This document shows, in pieces, positions 25,965 to 34,937 of a DNA stretch of 64,000 nt. This stretch comes from Polymorphobacter megasporae (GTDB lineage: Bacteria; Pseudomonadota; Alphaproteobacteria; Sphingomonadales; Sphingomonadaceae). A model generated the notes under the pieces. It ran no database searches and was not told where the DNA came from. It saw only the letters and a program-made list of their open reading frames with translations. The translations under genes were made by a program, and so were the position numbers. The DNA lies in NCBI RefSeq assembly GCF_018982885.2, contig NZ_CP081848.1, positions 992,001 to 1,056,000 of the forward strand, given 5' to 3'. How positions within the stretch are numbered: position 1 is the stretch's first letter; every line of letters begins with the position of its first letter.

Positions 25965-27086
25965 ATGGGCGCATGTGATATTTTGGAGAGCGGACTGACG
26001 CAGCTTTCCGCAATGGGTCGACGTCGGTCTTTGATGCCTCGGACCGGTTTAGACTTCTCCTCCAATGATTATCTAGGTTTGGCTGCATCTAGCCGCCTGC
26101 GAGCCGCCGTCGTGGCGGCCTTGGCGCGTGGAGTTCCGATCGGTTCGGGAGGATCGCGCCTGCTGCGCGGCAACTGCGAAGAGCATGAGTTGCTCGAGGA
26201 AGAAGCCGCCCAATTCTTTGGATCCGAAGCCGCCCTTTTCGTGGGGTCCGGTTACGGTGCGAACGCCTTGCTCTTCTCGACGCTGCCGCAGCGCGGCGAT
26301 CTCGTCGTCTATGACGAGCTAATCCACGCGAGCGCGCATGAAGGAATGCGACTTGGCCGAGCGGAGACAAGGGGCTTTGCACACAACGACGTGGACGCTG
26401 CTGCCGACGTGATTGCCGCGTGGCGCAATCGTGGTGGATCGGGAACGCCATGGCTCGCGATGGAAAGCCTGTACAGCATGGACGGCGACCGCGCGCCGCT
26501 AACCGACGCTGCCTTGCTCGCCGAACGGCAAGGCGCAATGCTTCTGATCGACGAAGCGCATGCCACCGGCGTGTTCGGCCCTGATGGTCGCGGCTTAGCC
26601 GCGGATCTCGACGGGGGAGCCAATGTCGTCGTGCTACGCACGTGCGGAAAGGCGTTGGGGTGCGAAGGGGCCTTAATCCTCGCGCCAGTCACGGTGCGCG
26701 ACTTCCTGATCAATCGAGGTCGAGGCTTTATTTTCTCGACCGCGCCGTCGCCGCTAATCGCGGCCGTGGTCCGCGACGCGCTGCGCTGCCTGCGCGATGA
26801 GCCAGAGCGCCGAGACCGGCTTCACGCGCTTCTCCACTCAGCGGCGCGCGAGTTGTGCCGCATCGGGATGCCCGTGTCAGGATCGCCGATCCAACCAGTT
26901 GTCATCGGTGACGACCGCCGGACGATGGAGATCGCCGCCGTGTTGCAGGCGACAGGGTTCGATGTGCGTGGCGTGCGTCCGCCCACCGTCCCGCCCGGTA
27001 CCGCGCGGCTGCGACTGTCGTTCACGCTCAACGTCGATGAGGCGTCGATTGCGGCGCTCGTGACCGCCCTGCAGGAGCATTTGTGA
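25965..27086 (+). CDS. bioF: 8-amino-7-oxononanoate synthase
   Basis: A 373-residue PLP enzyme of the alpha-oxoamine synthase family. It condenses pimeloyl-ACP/CoA with L-alanine, the first ring-assembly step of biotin synthesis. Seen are DFSSNDYLGLA, GSGGSRLLRGNCEEHELLE, the cofactor Asp/His in LLIDEAHATGVFG (Asp196, His199), and the PLP Lys in TCGKALG (Lys229). It heads the bioF-bioD-bioA operon and overlaps bioD by a GTGA. It is slightly shorter at the N-terminus than most BioF proteins. Confidence 0.95.
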   Translation: MGACDILESGLTQLSAMGRRRSLMPRTGLDFSSNDYLGLAASSRLRAAVVAALARGVPIGSGGSRLLRGNCEEHELLEEEAAQFFGSEAALFVGSGYGANALLFSTLPQRGDLVVYDELIHASAHEGMRLGRAETRGFAHNDVDAAADVIAAWRNRGGSGTPWLAMESLYSMDGDRAPLTDAALLAERQGAMLLIDEAHATGVFGPDGRGLAADLDGGANVVVLRTCGKALGCEGALILAPVTVRDFLINRGRGFIFSTAPSPLIAAVVRDALRCLRDEPERRDRLHALLHSAARELCRIGMPVSGSPIQPVVIGDDRRTMEIAAVLQATGFDVRGVRPPTVPPGTARLRLSFTLNVDEASIAALVTALQEHL

Positions 27087-27703
27087 CCACGATCGTCGTA
27101 ACCGGCACCGACACCGACGTCGGCAAGACTATCTTCGCTGCCGCTTTGACCACAGCGTTGGGTGCTATGTACTGGAAGCCAATCCAGGCCGGGTTGGCCG
27201 ACGGCAGCGATGCCTCAACCGTTGCCTCGCTCGGGGTGCCGCAACGAGATATCCTGCCTGAGGCCTATCGCCTGACGACGCCTTGTTCACCGCACCGCGC
27301 CGCCGAGCTCGACGGTATCGAGATTAATGCTGACCTTCTGACGCCTTTACCTATGCGCGAAACGCTGGTGGTCGAAGGGGCCGGTGGCGTGCTCGTGCCG
27401 GTCACGAGGCGGCTGCTCTATGCCGACCTGTTCGCCCGTTGGGGCCATCCAGTCGTGATCGTCGCGCGTACCGAACTGGGCACGATCAACCATAGCTTGC
27501 TGTCGATCGAAGCCCTGCGCGCCCGCGCCGTCCCGATCCTCGGCATCGCGTTTATTGGCGATCCAAACGAAGACAGCGAAGCGATCGTCGTCGAACTTGG
27601 CAAAGTCAGGCACCTGGGCCGGCTCCCGCGCCTTACCTCGCTGACGGCGACCAGCTTACGGGCAGCGTTCCACGCCAACTTCAGACTGGAGGATTTCCGT
27701 TGA
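27083..27703 (+). CDS. bioD: dethiobiotin synthetase
   Basis: A 206-residue ATP-dependent carboxylase that closes the ureido ring of dethiobiotin from 7,8-diaminopelargonate and CO2. The P-loop GTDTDVGKT is at residues 8-16. YWKPIQAGL holds the substrate-binding Lys, and EGAGGVLVPV is the conserved EGAGG motif. The GTG start overlaps the bioF stop (GTGA), and the stop overlaps the TTG start of bioA (TTGA). Confidence 0.95.
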   Translation: MTTIVVTGTDTDVGKTIFAAALTTALGAMYWKPIQAGLADGSDASTVASLGVPQRDILPEAYRLTTPCSPHRAAELDGIEINADLLTPLPMRETLVVEGAGGVLVPVTRRLLYADLFARWGHPVVIVARTELGTINHSLLSIEALRARAVPILGIAFIGDPNEDSEAIVVELGKVRHLGRLPRLTSLTATSLRAAFHANFRLEDFR

Positions 27704-28947
27704 GCGAATCCTCGATATGGCACCCCTTCACGCAGCACGGCCTCGCCGAGCCGATCCCGCTTGTCGAACGCGCCGAAGGCGCCGCGCTTTTTACCGCCGA
27801 TGGCCGGCGGATCGTTGACGCGATCTCGTCCTGGTGGGTGACGACCCACGGCCATGCCCACCCACGCATCGCCGCCGCAATCGCCGAACAGGTCGGTAAG
27901 CTCGATCAGATTATCTTCGCGGGGTGGACGCACGAACCAGCAGAGACGCTGGCAGCCGGACTACGCGCGATAATGCCGCCGGCTCTCACACGTGTCTTCT
28001 TCTCCGATTCGGGCTCGACCAGCGTTGAAGTCGCGCTGAAGATGGCGCTGGGCTATTGGTTGAACCGTGGCGAACCGCGGCATCGCATCCTGGTGCTCGA
28101 GCACGGCTATCATGGCGACACGATCGGCGCGATGTCGGTCGGTGCGCGCGGCGTCTTTAACCGTGCCTACGCACCGCTGCTATTTGACGTGGAGACGATC
28201 CCTTTTCCAACCATGGGCCGCGAGCAAACGACGTTGGACGCGCTTGATCAGGCCTGCGCTGAGGGAGCGGCAGCGTTGATCATCGAGCCGTTGCTGCTCG
28301 GTGCCGGTGGCATGCTGGTCTATTCGGCGGCAACGCTTGCCGAGATGCGCCGCATCTGTGCGCACCACGGCGTGCTGTTCATCGCCGATGAGGTGATGAC
28401 GGCGTGGGGACGGACCGGCACGCTGCTGGCCTGCGAGCAAGCGGGCATCGTGCCCGACATCCTGTGCCTCTCGAAGGGACTGACAGGGGGCGCTATTCCA
28501 CTAGCGGTGACGATGGCGATCGAGCCCATCTTCGCCGCTCACTACGGCACCGACCGGTCGAGCATGTTCTTCCACTCGTCGAGCTACACCGCCAACCCGA
28601 TCGCCTGCGCCGCCGCGAACGCCAACATCGCGATCTGGCGGGAAGAGCCGGTGCTTGAACGCGTCGGCAATCTTGCGCGACGCCAGTCAGAGGGGCTCAT
28701 TATGCTTCAGTCGCAGCCCGGCGCGATTAATGGACGCCAGCTCGGCACCGTCACGGCGATCGAAATTGGGGATAGCAACGGCTACCTGTCTGCTCTTGCG
28801 CCGCGCCTGATGTCTTTCTTTCGGGAGCGCGACGTGCTGCTGAGGCCCCTCGGCAACACTGTCTATGTCATGCCGCCTTACTGTATATCGGACGAAGATC
28901 TCGACGTTATCTACGACAGCATCGCGGAAGCCGTAACCTCAAGGTGA
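27700..28947 (+). CDS. bioA: adenosylmethionine-8-amino-7-oxononanoate aminotransferase
   Basis: A 415-residue class-III PLP aminotransferase that uses SAM as amino donor to make 7,8-diaminopelargonate. The N-terminal IWHPFTQHG, SSWWVTTHGHAHPRI and HGYHGDTIGAMSVG segments are diagnostic of BioA. The cofactor Asp230 is in FIADEVMTAWGRTG and the Schiff-base Lys259 in LSKGLTGG. It starts with TTG coupled to the end of bioD. No bioB or bioC is present in the window, so the rest of the pathway lies elsewhere. Confidence 0.95.
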   Translation: MSESSIWHPFTQHGLAEPIPLVERAEGAALFTADGRRIVDAISSWWVTTHGHAHPRIAAAIAEQVGKLDQIIFAGWTHEPAETLAAGLRAIMPPALTRVFFSDSGSTSVEVALKMALGYWLNRGEPRHRILVLEHGYHGDTIGAMSVGARGVFNRAYAPLLFDVETIPFPTMGREQTTLDALDQACAEGAAALIIEPLLLGAGGMLVYSAATLAEMRRICAHHGVLFIADEVMTAWGRTGTLLACEQAGIVPDILCLSKGLTGGAIPLAVTMAIEPIFAAHYGTDRSSMFFHSSSYTANPIACAAANANIAIWREEPVLERVGNLARRQSEGLIMLQSQPGAINGRQLGTVTAIEIGDSNGYLSALAPRLMSFFRERDVLLRPLGNTVYVMPPYCISDEDLDVIYDSIAEAVTSR

Positions 28948-29371
28948 AGAGCGATCCGTTTTTAAACGCTCGCGCCGCCGTTCGTGCCGTCGACCAAACA
29001 GTCATGCAGCTACCAAATTTCAGCTAAAGAACGCGAACGTTGGTAGTTCTTTCTCGCCGGACTAGTAGCGCTGGAGGGTCAGTCCGACCCAGGCACCGAC
29101 CGATCACGACCGCTTGAAATTGGTCGGATCTTCGATCGCGGTTTTGAACGAAGTCGCAGTCGCCACGCCGCCACGCCGACGCAGGGGATGGTCATGAGCA
29201 GCTGGCATGGGTCGACGCCGATCTACCCGCCTGTCGACAGCTTTTTTCAAGCCTGTTTCACCGGTTACGCAGTGGAACAGGGGCATCACGCTTCGACGCT
29301 TAGTTAACACCCTGGAGTCCCATGAGACACCTTATTTCGGTGTCTCGGTGTTCACGGGGCCGGCAGCGAGC
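28948..29371. other. intergenic stretch after the biotin operon
   Basis: No intact gene. A minus-strand stretch near 29061-29102 would encode GAWVGLTLQRY followed by a stop, which resembles the last strand of an outer-membrane barrel, but it is cut by an in-frame stop a few codons upstream. No clear terminator with a T run was seen. Confidence 0.35.
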
Positions 29372-30337
29372 TCAATCAGTGAATGGGTCAGCCGACGAGG
29401 TAAGGACAGCCCTAGTCTGCCCACCTGCCTCAACCCACTTGCGATACGGTGCCACGATCTCCGTTTTGGCGAGGCTTGGGTTACCTGTAACATTTGCTGC
29501 CGCCCGTCGGAACTGAGGCTCGAGTTCAGCCATCGCACCCTTCACGTCGCCACGGATAAAGTAGTGCGATGATGGGGGACGTGCAGAAAATTCATCAAGA
29601 ATTAGGCCCGCCCTCGCGCCCACTCGCTGAATGGCAAAATCGGCACGGTCTTTCGTGGTGAACTCGAAGTCGGGGTGCTTGATTTCGCCCTCAATAAGCG
29701 CGCGTAAAACGGGGCGACGCTCCCAGATCTGAAAGACAGTTGGCACGTCAAATATTTCTGAATCAAGCACGAATGCATTGCTTTTCACCGTTTCGTCGTG
29801 AATTAGGTGGAAGTTAGGGTCGAGACGATTGATAATTGAGATCTTCCGGAACGACATTGGCAGGATGAATGCAATAAAGACTGCTTGCTTAGCGGCATGG
29901 TTGAAAAAGCGAATAGCAATGCTTGCATTTCTTCCAAAGGGGACATTGCCAATGAATACGATCCCCCGTTCGCTCTGGATTTCCGTCTCGAAGAAATCTG
30001 ACTTGGTGATGCCCTCACCTTTCGGTTCGAGGTCAAAAGCCAACCTGCATGGCGGCATTAAATCCGAAAAAGACCCTGTACCAGCGCTCGGCTCCACGGT
30101 TTGATACAAACTTAGATTCATAAACCGATGACAATTGTGGTATAATTGTGCCGCCACATCTTTATCGGTGTAATATTGATCTAGCTGGAATGCTGGTTTC
30201 GATCTGTCCTTGCGCAGCGATCGCTTCGTCGCGGCCTCACGGCGGGTTGAAGTTAGACGACCGCGTATCGCGGCATCGGCATCGGGCTTGAGGTTGCTCA
30301 TCCAAGCGTTTAGGACGGGCCGCCAATCGATGTGCAT
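29372..30337 (-). CDS. putative adenine-type DNA methyltransferase (orphan)
   Basis: A 321-residue SAM-dependent methyltransferase-like protein. Motif I is EPSAGTGSF (about residues 82-90). Motif IV is GNVPFG (130-135), a variant of the NPPF/NPPY catalytic motif of N6-adenine methyltransferases in which Val replaces the first Pro. FFNHAAKQAVFIAFILPMSF and FDVPTVFQIWERR are family-typical. No restriction or specificity subunit is adjacent. Base composition is visibly more AT rich than the neighbours, suggesting horizontal transfer. The ATG at 30337 is preferred; a TTG at 30364 or ATG at 30301 are alternatives. Confidence 0.65.
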   Translation of the reverse strand: MHIDWRPVLNAWMSNLKPDADAAIRGRLTSTRREAATKRSLRKDRSKPAFQLDQYYTDKDVAAQLYHNCHRFMNLSLYQTVEPSAGTGSFSDLMPPCRLAFDLEPKGEGITKSDFFETEIQSERGIVFIGNVPFGRNASIAIRFFNHAAKQAVFIAFILPMSFRKISIINRLDPNFHLIHDETVKSNAFVLDSEIFDVPTVFQIWERRPVLRALIEGEIKHPDFEFTTKDRADFAIQRVGARAGLILDEFSARPPSSHYFIRGDVKGAMAELEPQFRRAAANVTGNPSLAKTEIVAPYRKWVEAGGQTRAVLTSSADPFTD

Positions 30338-30367
30338 CAACGTCACATAATCGCTGGAACACAAGTC

Positions 30368-30892
30368 ATGCCGTCACGCAGCAGACAGCGGCTTCCCTCG
30401 GGCTACGCGCAACTCAGGCCCGATCTCGGCGCGTTCCTTCGGAGGGAGCGTAAGGAACACGAACTCAAGCAGCAGTCTGTGGCCGACGACATCGGGCTTT
30501 CGCGGGAAAATCTGTCACGCATTGAATGCGGTCATTCGTGGCCTGGATACGACACACTTCTAGGTTTGATGATGATCTTCAGTCTTGACTGGCCGCAAAT
30601 CGCCGTCGAGGGCAATACCGATCGCGTACCCCGGCCATTTCAAGACAGTCGGCGCGGGTTATCTCGGCTGAGGCTCGGCAGTTGTTTACGCGAAGGGCGT
30701 CAAAGCGAAGGTTTATCGCTTAAGGGGTTGGCGGAACGCTGTGGTATGTCGGCGGCACAACTTTCGCGGATCGAGCGCGGCGAGGCGTCGAGGAGCCGGG
30801 CCTTTGAGGATGATCCCGCCGACGCCGGTTGGCCAAAGGATGACCGCTGTGAGCGATTTGTGCATCTCGAACTGCGGCGCCTTGCCGGCTAG
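30368..30892 (+). CDS. tandem XRE-type HTH regulator
   Basis: A 174-residue protein with two Cro/C1-type helix-turn-helix domains. The first, about residues 18-65, contains LKQQSVADDIGLSRENLSRI. The second, about 105-145, contains LSLKGLAERCGMSAAQLSRI. It is divergent from the methyltransferase-like gene, with only 30 bases between the two chosen starts, the usual layout of a controller that represses or times a methyltransferase. An ATG at 30332 would overlap the methyltransferase, so 30368 is preferred. Confidence 0.7.
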   Translation: MPSRSRQRLPSGYAQLRPDLGAFLRRERKEHELKQQSVADDIGLSRENLSRIECGHSWPGYDTLLGLMMIFSLDWPQIAVEGNTDRVPRPFQDSRRGLSRLRLGSCLREGRQSEGLSLKGLAERCGMSAAQLSRIERGEASRSRAFEDDPADAGWPKDDRCERFVHLELRRLAG

Positions 30893-31271
30893 CGAGCTAA
30901 GGGGTCGAGATCGTCCTGCCACACCAACTGATCAAGGTTACAGCGGCGCTGCTACTCGACGTGACCTCGAGGGCAATTTGTAGCGCTTCGGCGGTTTGAT
31001 CCTTGGGCAGGATGACGAATAAGTCAGCGAACACACGCCACGCAAGATTCATTGAAGTTCCGTCGTGACCTTTGACGCGGTGACAGACTGTCAGATATCT
31101 TTTCACTACCGCTTTACTAGCGGTAATGCCGGACGTCACCTATGTTCTCGATCGAGTCGTAAATAAGCTGCATGGAGATGCGTCGCGGAGTAGCCGCGTG
31201 ACGACGCTGAATGTCTACAGCTTGCCACCTGTCCAGTTATCCATAAGCCAACGTCAACACCCACTGTATTT
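30893..31271. other. intergenic stretch before the BLUF gene
   Basis: No convincing coding frame. It lies between the 3' ends of the HTH gene and the BLUF gene (convergent). No strong stem-loop was recognised. Confidence 0.35.
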
Positions 31272-31715
31272 TTAATCAGTGGGATGCTCTTCTTCCATGG
31301 CGAGCCCTCGCAGAGTGTCAAACAGTGCATCACCGTCCATCTTTGCGGGATCAAAACCGCTGCCGTTGACGAGAACTCCGTAGCGAGCGGCGTCGCCGAT
31401 CGAAGCTCCAACGAACCCCATCGACCAGTTCTCGAAAGCTCGGACAGCTACGGGATCGAACGCTAGGAGCGATACATCGCTGTGACGATCGTCCTGCTGA
31501 ATGCGCTCGAACACGTCCTCAACGGCGGAACGCGGACCTTCAAGGACCTGAGCGAAGCAGCCGGAGTTGAACATTAGCGCGCCGGTAACATCGACACGCT
31601 GATTGTTCACCTGACTTTTTGCCAAGATTGAGATTATCGCCGCCTCAACCGCGTCCGCATCGCCGGTCACGGTATTGTGGCTATAATAGACCAGACGATA
31701 AAGCTCGTCCGACAT
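31272..31715 (-). CDS. BLUF-domain blue-light photoreceptor
   Basis: A 147-residue single-domain BLUF protein that binds FAD and switches hydrogen bonding around a conserved Tyr-Gln pair under blue light. The Tyr is in YRLVYYSHN (Tyr10), the flavin-binding Asn in VNNQRVDVTGALMF (about Asn38), the Gln in FAQVLEGP (Gln56), and the Trp/Met in FENWSMGF (Trp97, Met99). It has no output domain. It begins 12 bases after the PAS-GGDEF-EAL gene on the same strand, so it probably modulates that enzyme or another partner by direct contact. Confidence 0.92.
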   Translation of the reverse strand: MSDELYRLVYYSHNTVTGDADAVEAAIISILAKSQVNNQRVDVTGALMFNSGCFAQVLEGPRSAVEDVFERIQQDDRHSDVSLLAFDPVAVRAFENWSMGFVGASIGDAARYGVLVNGSGFDPAKMDGDALFDTLRGLAMEEEHPTD

Positions 31716-31727
31716 GACATATCTCCC

Positions 31728-33386
31728 CTAAGCAGCTTCTGCTGAGCATGTGGTTGCAAGAAGCGCCATTGTGGCTTCTGCCGAAATCGGCCGACCGGTT
31801 AGGTAACCCTGCACTTCATCACAACCGGCAGCGCCGACGCAGGCAAGCTCGCCTTCAGTCTCGACACCTTCCGCAATTGTCTTCATGCGCAGCGCCGCGG
31901 CAAGGCCAGTGACGGCACGAAAAATCGCCTGCCGTTCGACGTGAGAATCGATATCGCGAACGAAGCACTGGTCGATCTTGATTTTATCGAACGGAAACTT
32001 CTGAAGGTAACCGAGCGACGAATATCCGGTCCCGAAATCGTCCATCGTCACGGCGACACCGACTTCCCGTAGCCGATTGAGCGTTTTCAGGACATCATTG
32101 GTATCGTTAAGCAGTGCACCTTCCGTGATCTCAAGCTCCAATCGGTGCGCGTCAAGCTGCGATTGAGCGAGAGCCGACGTCACCGTCTCGGCGAGTTTTC
32201 CACCCCGAAATTGTACCGGCGAGAGGTTGACGGCAATCGTGACCGGGACCGGCCACGCGGCGGCTTGCTTGCACGCCGTACGAAGCACCCATTCTCCGAT
32301 TGCTCCGATGATACTGATCTCTTCGGCGAGCGGAATAAACTCCTCAGGCGGTACGACGCCACGTGTGGGATGGTGCCACCTGATGAGCGCTTCGAAGCCG
32401 ATGATCAGCTTCGATGCGAGATTATACTGTGGCTGATACAAAAGCTGCAGCTGCTTGAGAGCTAAAGCGCGACGAAGATCGGTTTCCAGCGCTCGTCGCG
32501 CCGGCAGATGGTCGGCCATCTCCGGCGCGAACATGCGGTAGCAGCCGCGGCCCTCTGCCTTGGCTCGGTAGAGCGCGAGATCAGCGTTCTTGAGCAATAC
32601 ATCGGGCTCGCGACCATCGATCGGCGCAATCGCGACCCCGACACTTGCTCCGATGTGCAGGAGGTGACCGTCGATCGCATAGGCCCGGCCGATTAGGTCG
32701 ACCAAGCGTGTCGCAAGCGCTTGCGCACCAGCTGGCTGCGGCGTGTCCGATTGAATGACTGCAAATTCATCACCGCCGAGGCGCGCCACGATATCGCCGT
32801 CGCGCGTCGCGCTCTTGAAACGCTCGGCTACCTTCCGGAGCAGTGTGTCGCCGATCGGATGTCCAAGCGTATCATTGACCGCCTTGAAGCGATCGAGATC
32901 GATATACAGCAACGCCGCTGCCTGACCCGTCCGTGCTACGTTGGTAAGCCGCTCCACCAAGCGATCCCGTAACGCCTTACGGTTGGCTAGCCCGGTCAAT
33001 GCGTCACGTTCCGCCATCTCGGCATTGCGCACATAGGTCGTGACATCATCCATGCTGAGGACGAAACCACCGCTCGATAACGGGCGCAGCGTGCAGTCGA
33101 GCAGGCGATCATCGGTGAGCCGAAGCCTGACCGGTGTCGAAGCGACACCGCTATCGACTTCTGCGAATACCTCGTCTCCACCCGTAGCACCGCAACTGGT
33201 AAACAGAGCCGTTAACGTGCAGCCGATCGGTTCGACCGGAAGGAATAGATCCCTTGCACTCGTGTTCACGTATTCAACCTGGCGGTCTTCGTCGACAATG
33301 AGGACCGCCGTCGCCATTTCCGGAAGCGCAGCGCTTCGCGGCTGCGGCGCTAAGACAGTCTTTTGATCTTCCCCGCTGGCTTTCAT
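31728..33386 (-). CDS. PAS-GGDEF-EAL cyclic-di-GMP enzyme
   Basis: A 552-residue cytoplasmic protein. A PAS-like sensor domain is at about residues 20-120. A diguanylate cyclase domain follows with intact GGDEF (204-208) and an upstream RDGD inhibitory site. The phosphodiesterase domain has EALIRWHH (from 332), NLSPVQF, ELEITEGAL, DDFGTGYSSLGYL and KIKIDQCFV. Both active sites look complete, so it could make or degrade c-di-GMP. The ATG at 33386 has a GAGAG ribosome site 9 bases upstream. The BLUF gene follows in the same operon, suggesting light input to biofilm or motility control. Confidence 0.92.
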   Translation of the reverse strand: MKASGEDQKTVLAPQPRSAALPEMATAVLIVDEDRQVEYVNTSARDLFLPVEPIGCTLTALFTSCGATGGDEVFAEVDSGVASTPVRLRLTDDRLLDCTLRPLSSGGFVLSMDDVTTYVRNAEMAERDALTGLANRKALRDRLVERLTNVARTGQAAALLYIDLDRFKAVNDTLGHPIGDTLLRKVAERFKSATRDGDIVARLGGDEFAVIQSDTPQPAGAQALATRLVDLIGRAYAIDGHLLHIGASVGVAIAPIDGREPDVLLKNADLALYRAKAEGRGCYRMFAPEMADHLPARRALETDLRRALALKQLQLLYQPQYNLASKLIIGFEALIRWHHPTRGVVPPEEFIPLAEEISIIGAIGEWVLRTACKQAAAWPVPVTIAVNLSPVQFRGGKLAETVTSALAQSQLDAHRLELEITEGALLNDTNDVLKTLNRLREVGVAVTMDDFGTGYSSLGYLQKFPFDKIKIDQCFVRDIDSHVERQAIFRAVTGLAAALRMKTIAEGVETEGELACVGAAGCDEVQGYLTGRPISAEATMALLATTCSAEAA

Positions 33387-33796
33387 TAAACACATCTCTC
33401 GTGACAAGTTGTGGGAGTGTACGTTCAGAAATTCGCTAATCAATCATATCGATTTGCGTGATCCGAACCAACCACAATATTCTTAATATGCGGGTGGTTA
33501 ACGCCCTTTAAGTATAGACGGACATTTGAACGGATGTGACAGAACATCCAACAAGTATTTGTTTAACCAGTTAAGGTTCCGATCCGGACGTTTATTTTCT
33601 CGCATGACCGATCTATTCCGAGGGTTGGCATCTCGGCGATTATCGAAACCGGCGGATGGCCGGTCGATTCCTTCCAGGCAGGACGTGCAAGGTCCGCTGC
33701 ACACGCGAACCGGCATCGATGACCGACGCATTCCGCCGTGGCCCCCGGGGCCGATTCTATTAATGTCCGTCGTCGGATGAAGGTGGCTGCTCTCGT
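33387..33796. other. intergenic stretch with an inverted repeat
   Basis: A divergent intergenic region that should hold the promoters of the leftward GGDEF-EAL operon and the rightward small gene. It contains TTAACCAGTTAA at 33563-33574. It is AT rich between 33430 and 33500. No gene is seen. Confidence 0.4.
33563..33574. promoter_or_regulatory. inverted repeat TTAAC-CA-GTTAA
   Basis: The same 12 bases (reverse complement TTAACTGGTTAA) occur at 17933-17944 upstream of the VOC gene. It lies 177 bases before the GGDEF-EAL start, possibly an operator. The regulator is unknown. Confidence 0.4.
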
Positions 33797-34090
33797 ATGT
33801 TCAAAACCGAGGACTTCGATCGACTCACCCGGAATTTCGAGGAAGCGCACATCGCGTTGGCGGGGCTTCAGGACGAACTCGGCAGCATCACGTTCTCGCC
33901 GGGTGATCCTGCGAGCATCGAGATGGCGATGAGAAACATCGATGCGATTATCGATCGCCGGTTGAGGGCGTACCTGAGCAATCCGATGCTCCTGCCAATC
34001 GCCGACCAACTCAAGGACCGATACCATGACGCGATCGGCGAACGCGCGGCGGCTTGGCGCTCATCCTCGGCGCCTGCGACGACAAGATGA
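33797..34090 (+). CDS. small unknown protein
   Basis: A 97-residue, mostly helical, acidic protein beginning MFKTEDFDRLTRNFEEAHIA with ITFSPGDPASIEMAMRNIDA in the middle. An AAGGTGG sequence lies about 14 bases before the ATG. The last 15 codons (AAAWRSSSAPATTR) look less native and may reflect a frame change near 34045. No family is recognised. Confidence 0.5.
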   Translation: MFKTEDFDRLTRNFEEAHIALAGLQDELGSITFSPGDPASIEMAMRNIDAIIDRRLRAYLSNPMLLPIADQLKDRYHDAIGERAAAWRSSSAPATTR

Positions 34091-34237
34091 AGCCCATGCT
34101 TTCACGTCTGCTGTCGAGCCGAGGTTGCCGACCACTCGGCTTCGTCCGCGGCGAAACCGTGAACGAAGCAATTAAGCCTGTCCCAGCGGCGCGGTCGCGA
34201 GTTCGTTCCGTTACGATGCTGACCGCACTCATGTGCG

Positions 34238-34582
34238 TTGAGCCTCTACGTCGCTTTCGGCAGCGGGGCGGCTCTCTACAGCGAGGCCTTCGATCGATCC
34301 ACAGGCTCGAACACATCGTCTCTGTCGCATCGCGAAGAGCCGCATCTGACGCTAGCCCAAATTCTGCAGCGGGTGCTCGACCAGGCGATCAGGTCATCGA
34401 CGGCGATCGTCGCAATCAAAGGTGGACGATCTCGACCGACTCATCGATTGTTCTGGACCATCGCAGGTTCGCCGATCAACTGCGCCCGGGAGATCTGCAT
34501 CGAACACTGGTTCGCATGCGAACTCGGTGATTGTCCGTCGCCCGAGCCCTTCCGCGACGTGGCGACCGTTCTAGTGGATTGA
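34238..34582 (+). CDS. possible unknown protein with TTG start
   Basis: A 114-codon frame reading YVAFGSGAALYSEAFDRSTG and later LFWTIAGSPINCAREICIEH and WFACELGDCPSPEPF. The composition is protein-like and Cys-containing, but the start is a TTG without a clear ribosome site, and an overlapping frame (from 34054) competes. It may be the 3' part of a broken gene. No family is recognised. Confidence 0.35.
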   Translation: MSLYVAFGSGAALYSEAFDRSTGSNTSSLSHREEPHLTLAQILQRVLDQAIRSSTAIVAIKGGRSRPTHRLFWTIAGSPINCAREICIEHWFACELGDCPSPEPFRDVATVLVD

Positions 34583-34937
34583 CTCCAGTTCGCTGCCCGA
34601 CCCCGCGGTGTTGATGTCGACTTGGACGACGGTGTTCCCCTGTTCGCCTTGTCTCATCCGGCGGCTAAAAAAACACCGTGCTCTTCGCTGATCAGTTGAG
34701 CGGGCGTTATGCTGTCGTAGGCACCTGACCTTCACGCGATAAAGAGGAATGTGCTCGCAAAAACGAGCGGCACCAATTGAATCTCATGCGACTGATTGCG
34801 TAACCGAAGGAAGCCGAGGTATCGATGCTACCGAGTTTGTCGCCACCGCCACCACTGCGATGCTGCCGACTCTAGCACAAGGTTTGCGCTGCTTGGTGGC
34901 TTAGATGGCAGTATGGCGCGCGCAGCCGCTCGCCTCA
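34583..34937. other. intergenic stretch at the edge of the D-amino-acid island
   Basis: No gene seen. It lies between the 3' ends of a doubtful rightward frame and the leftward deacylase operon, and no clear terminator hairpin was recognised. Confidence 0.35.

Noticed and set aside
29061-29102. Outer-membrane-barrel-like C-terminus (GAWVGLTLQRY) on the minus strand
   Set aside because: An in-frame stop lies a few codons upstream and no neighbouring frame continues it, so it may be chance.
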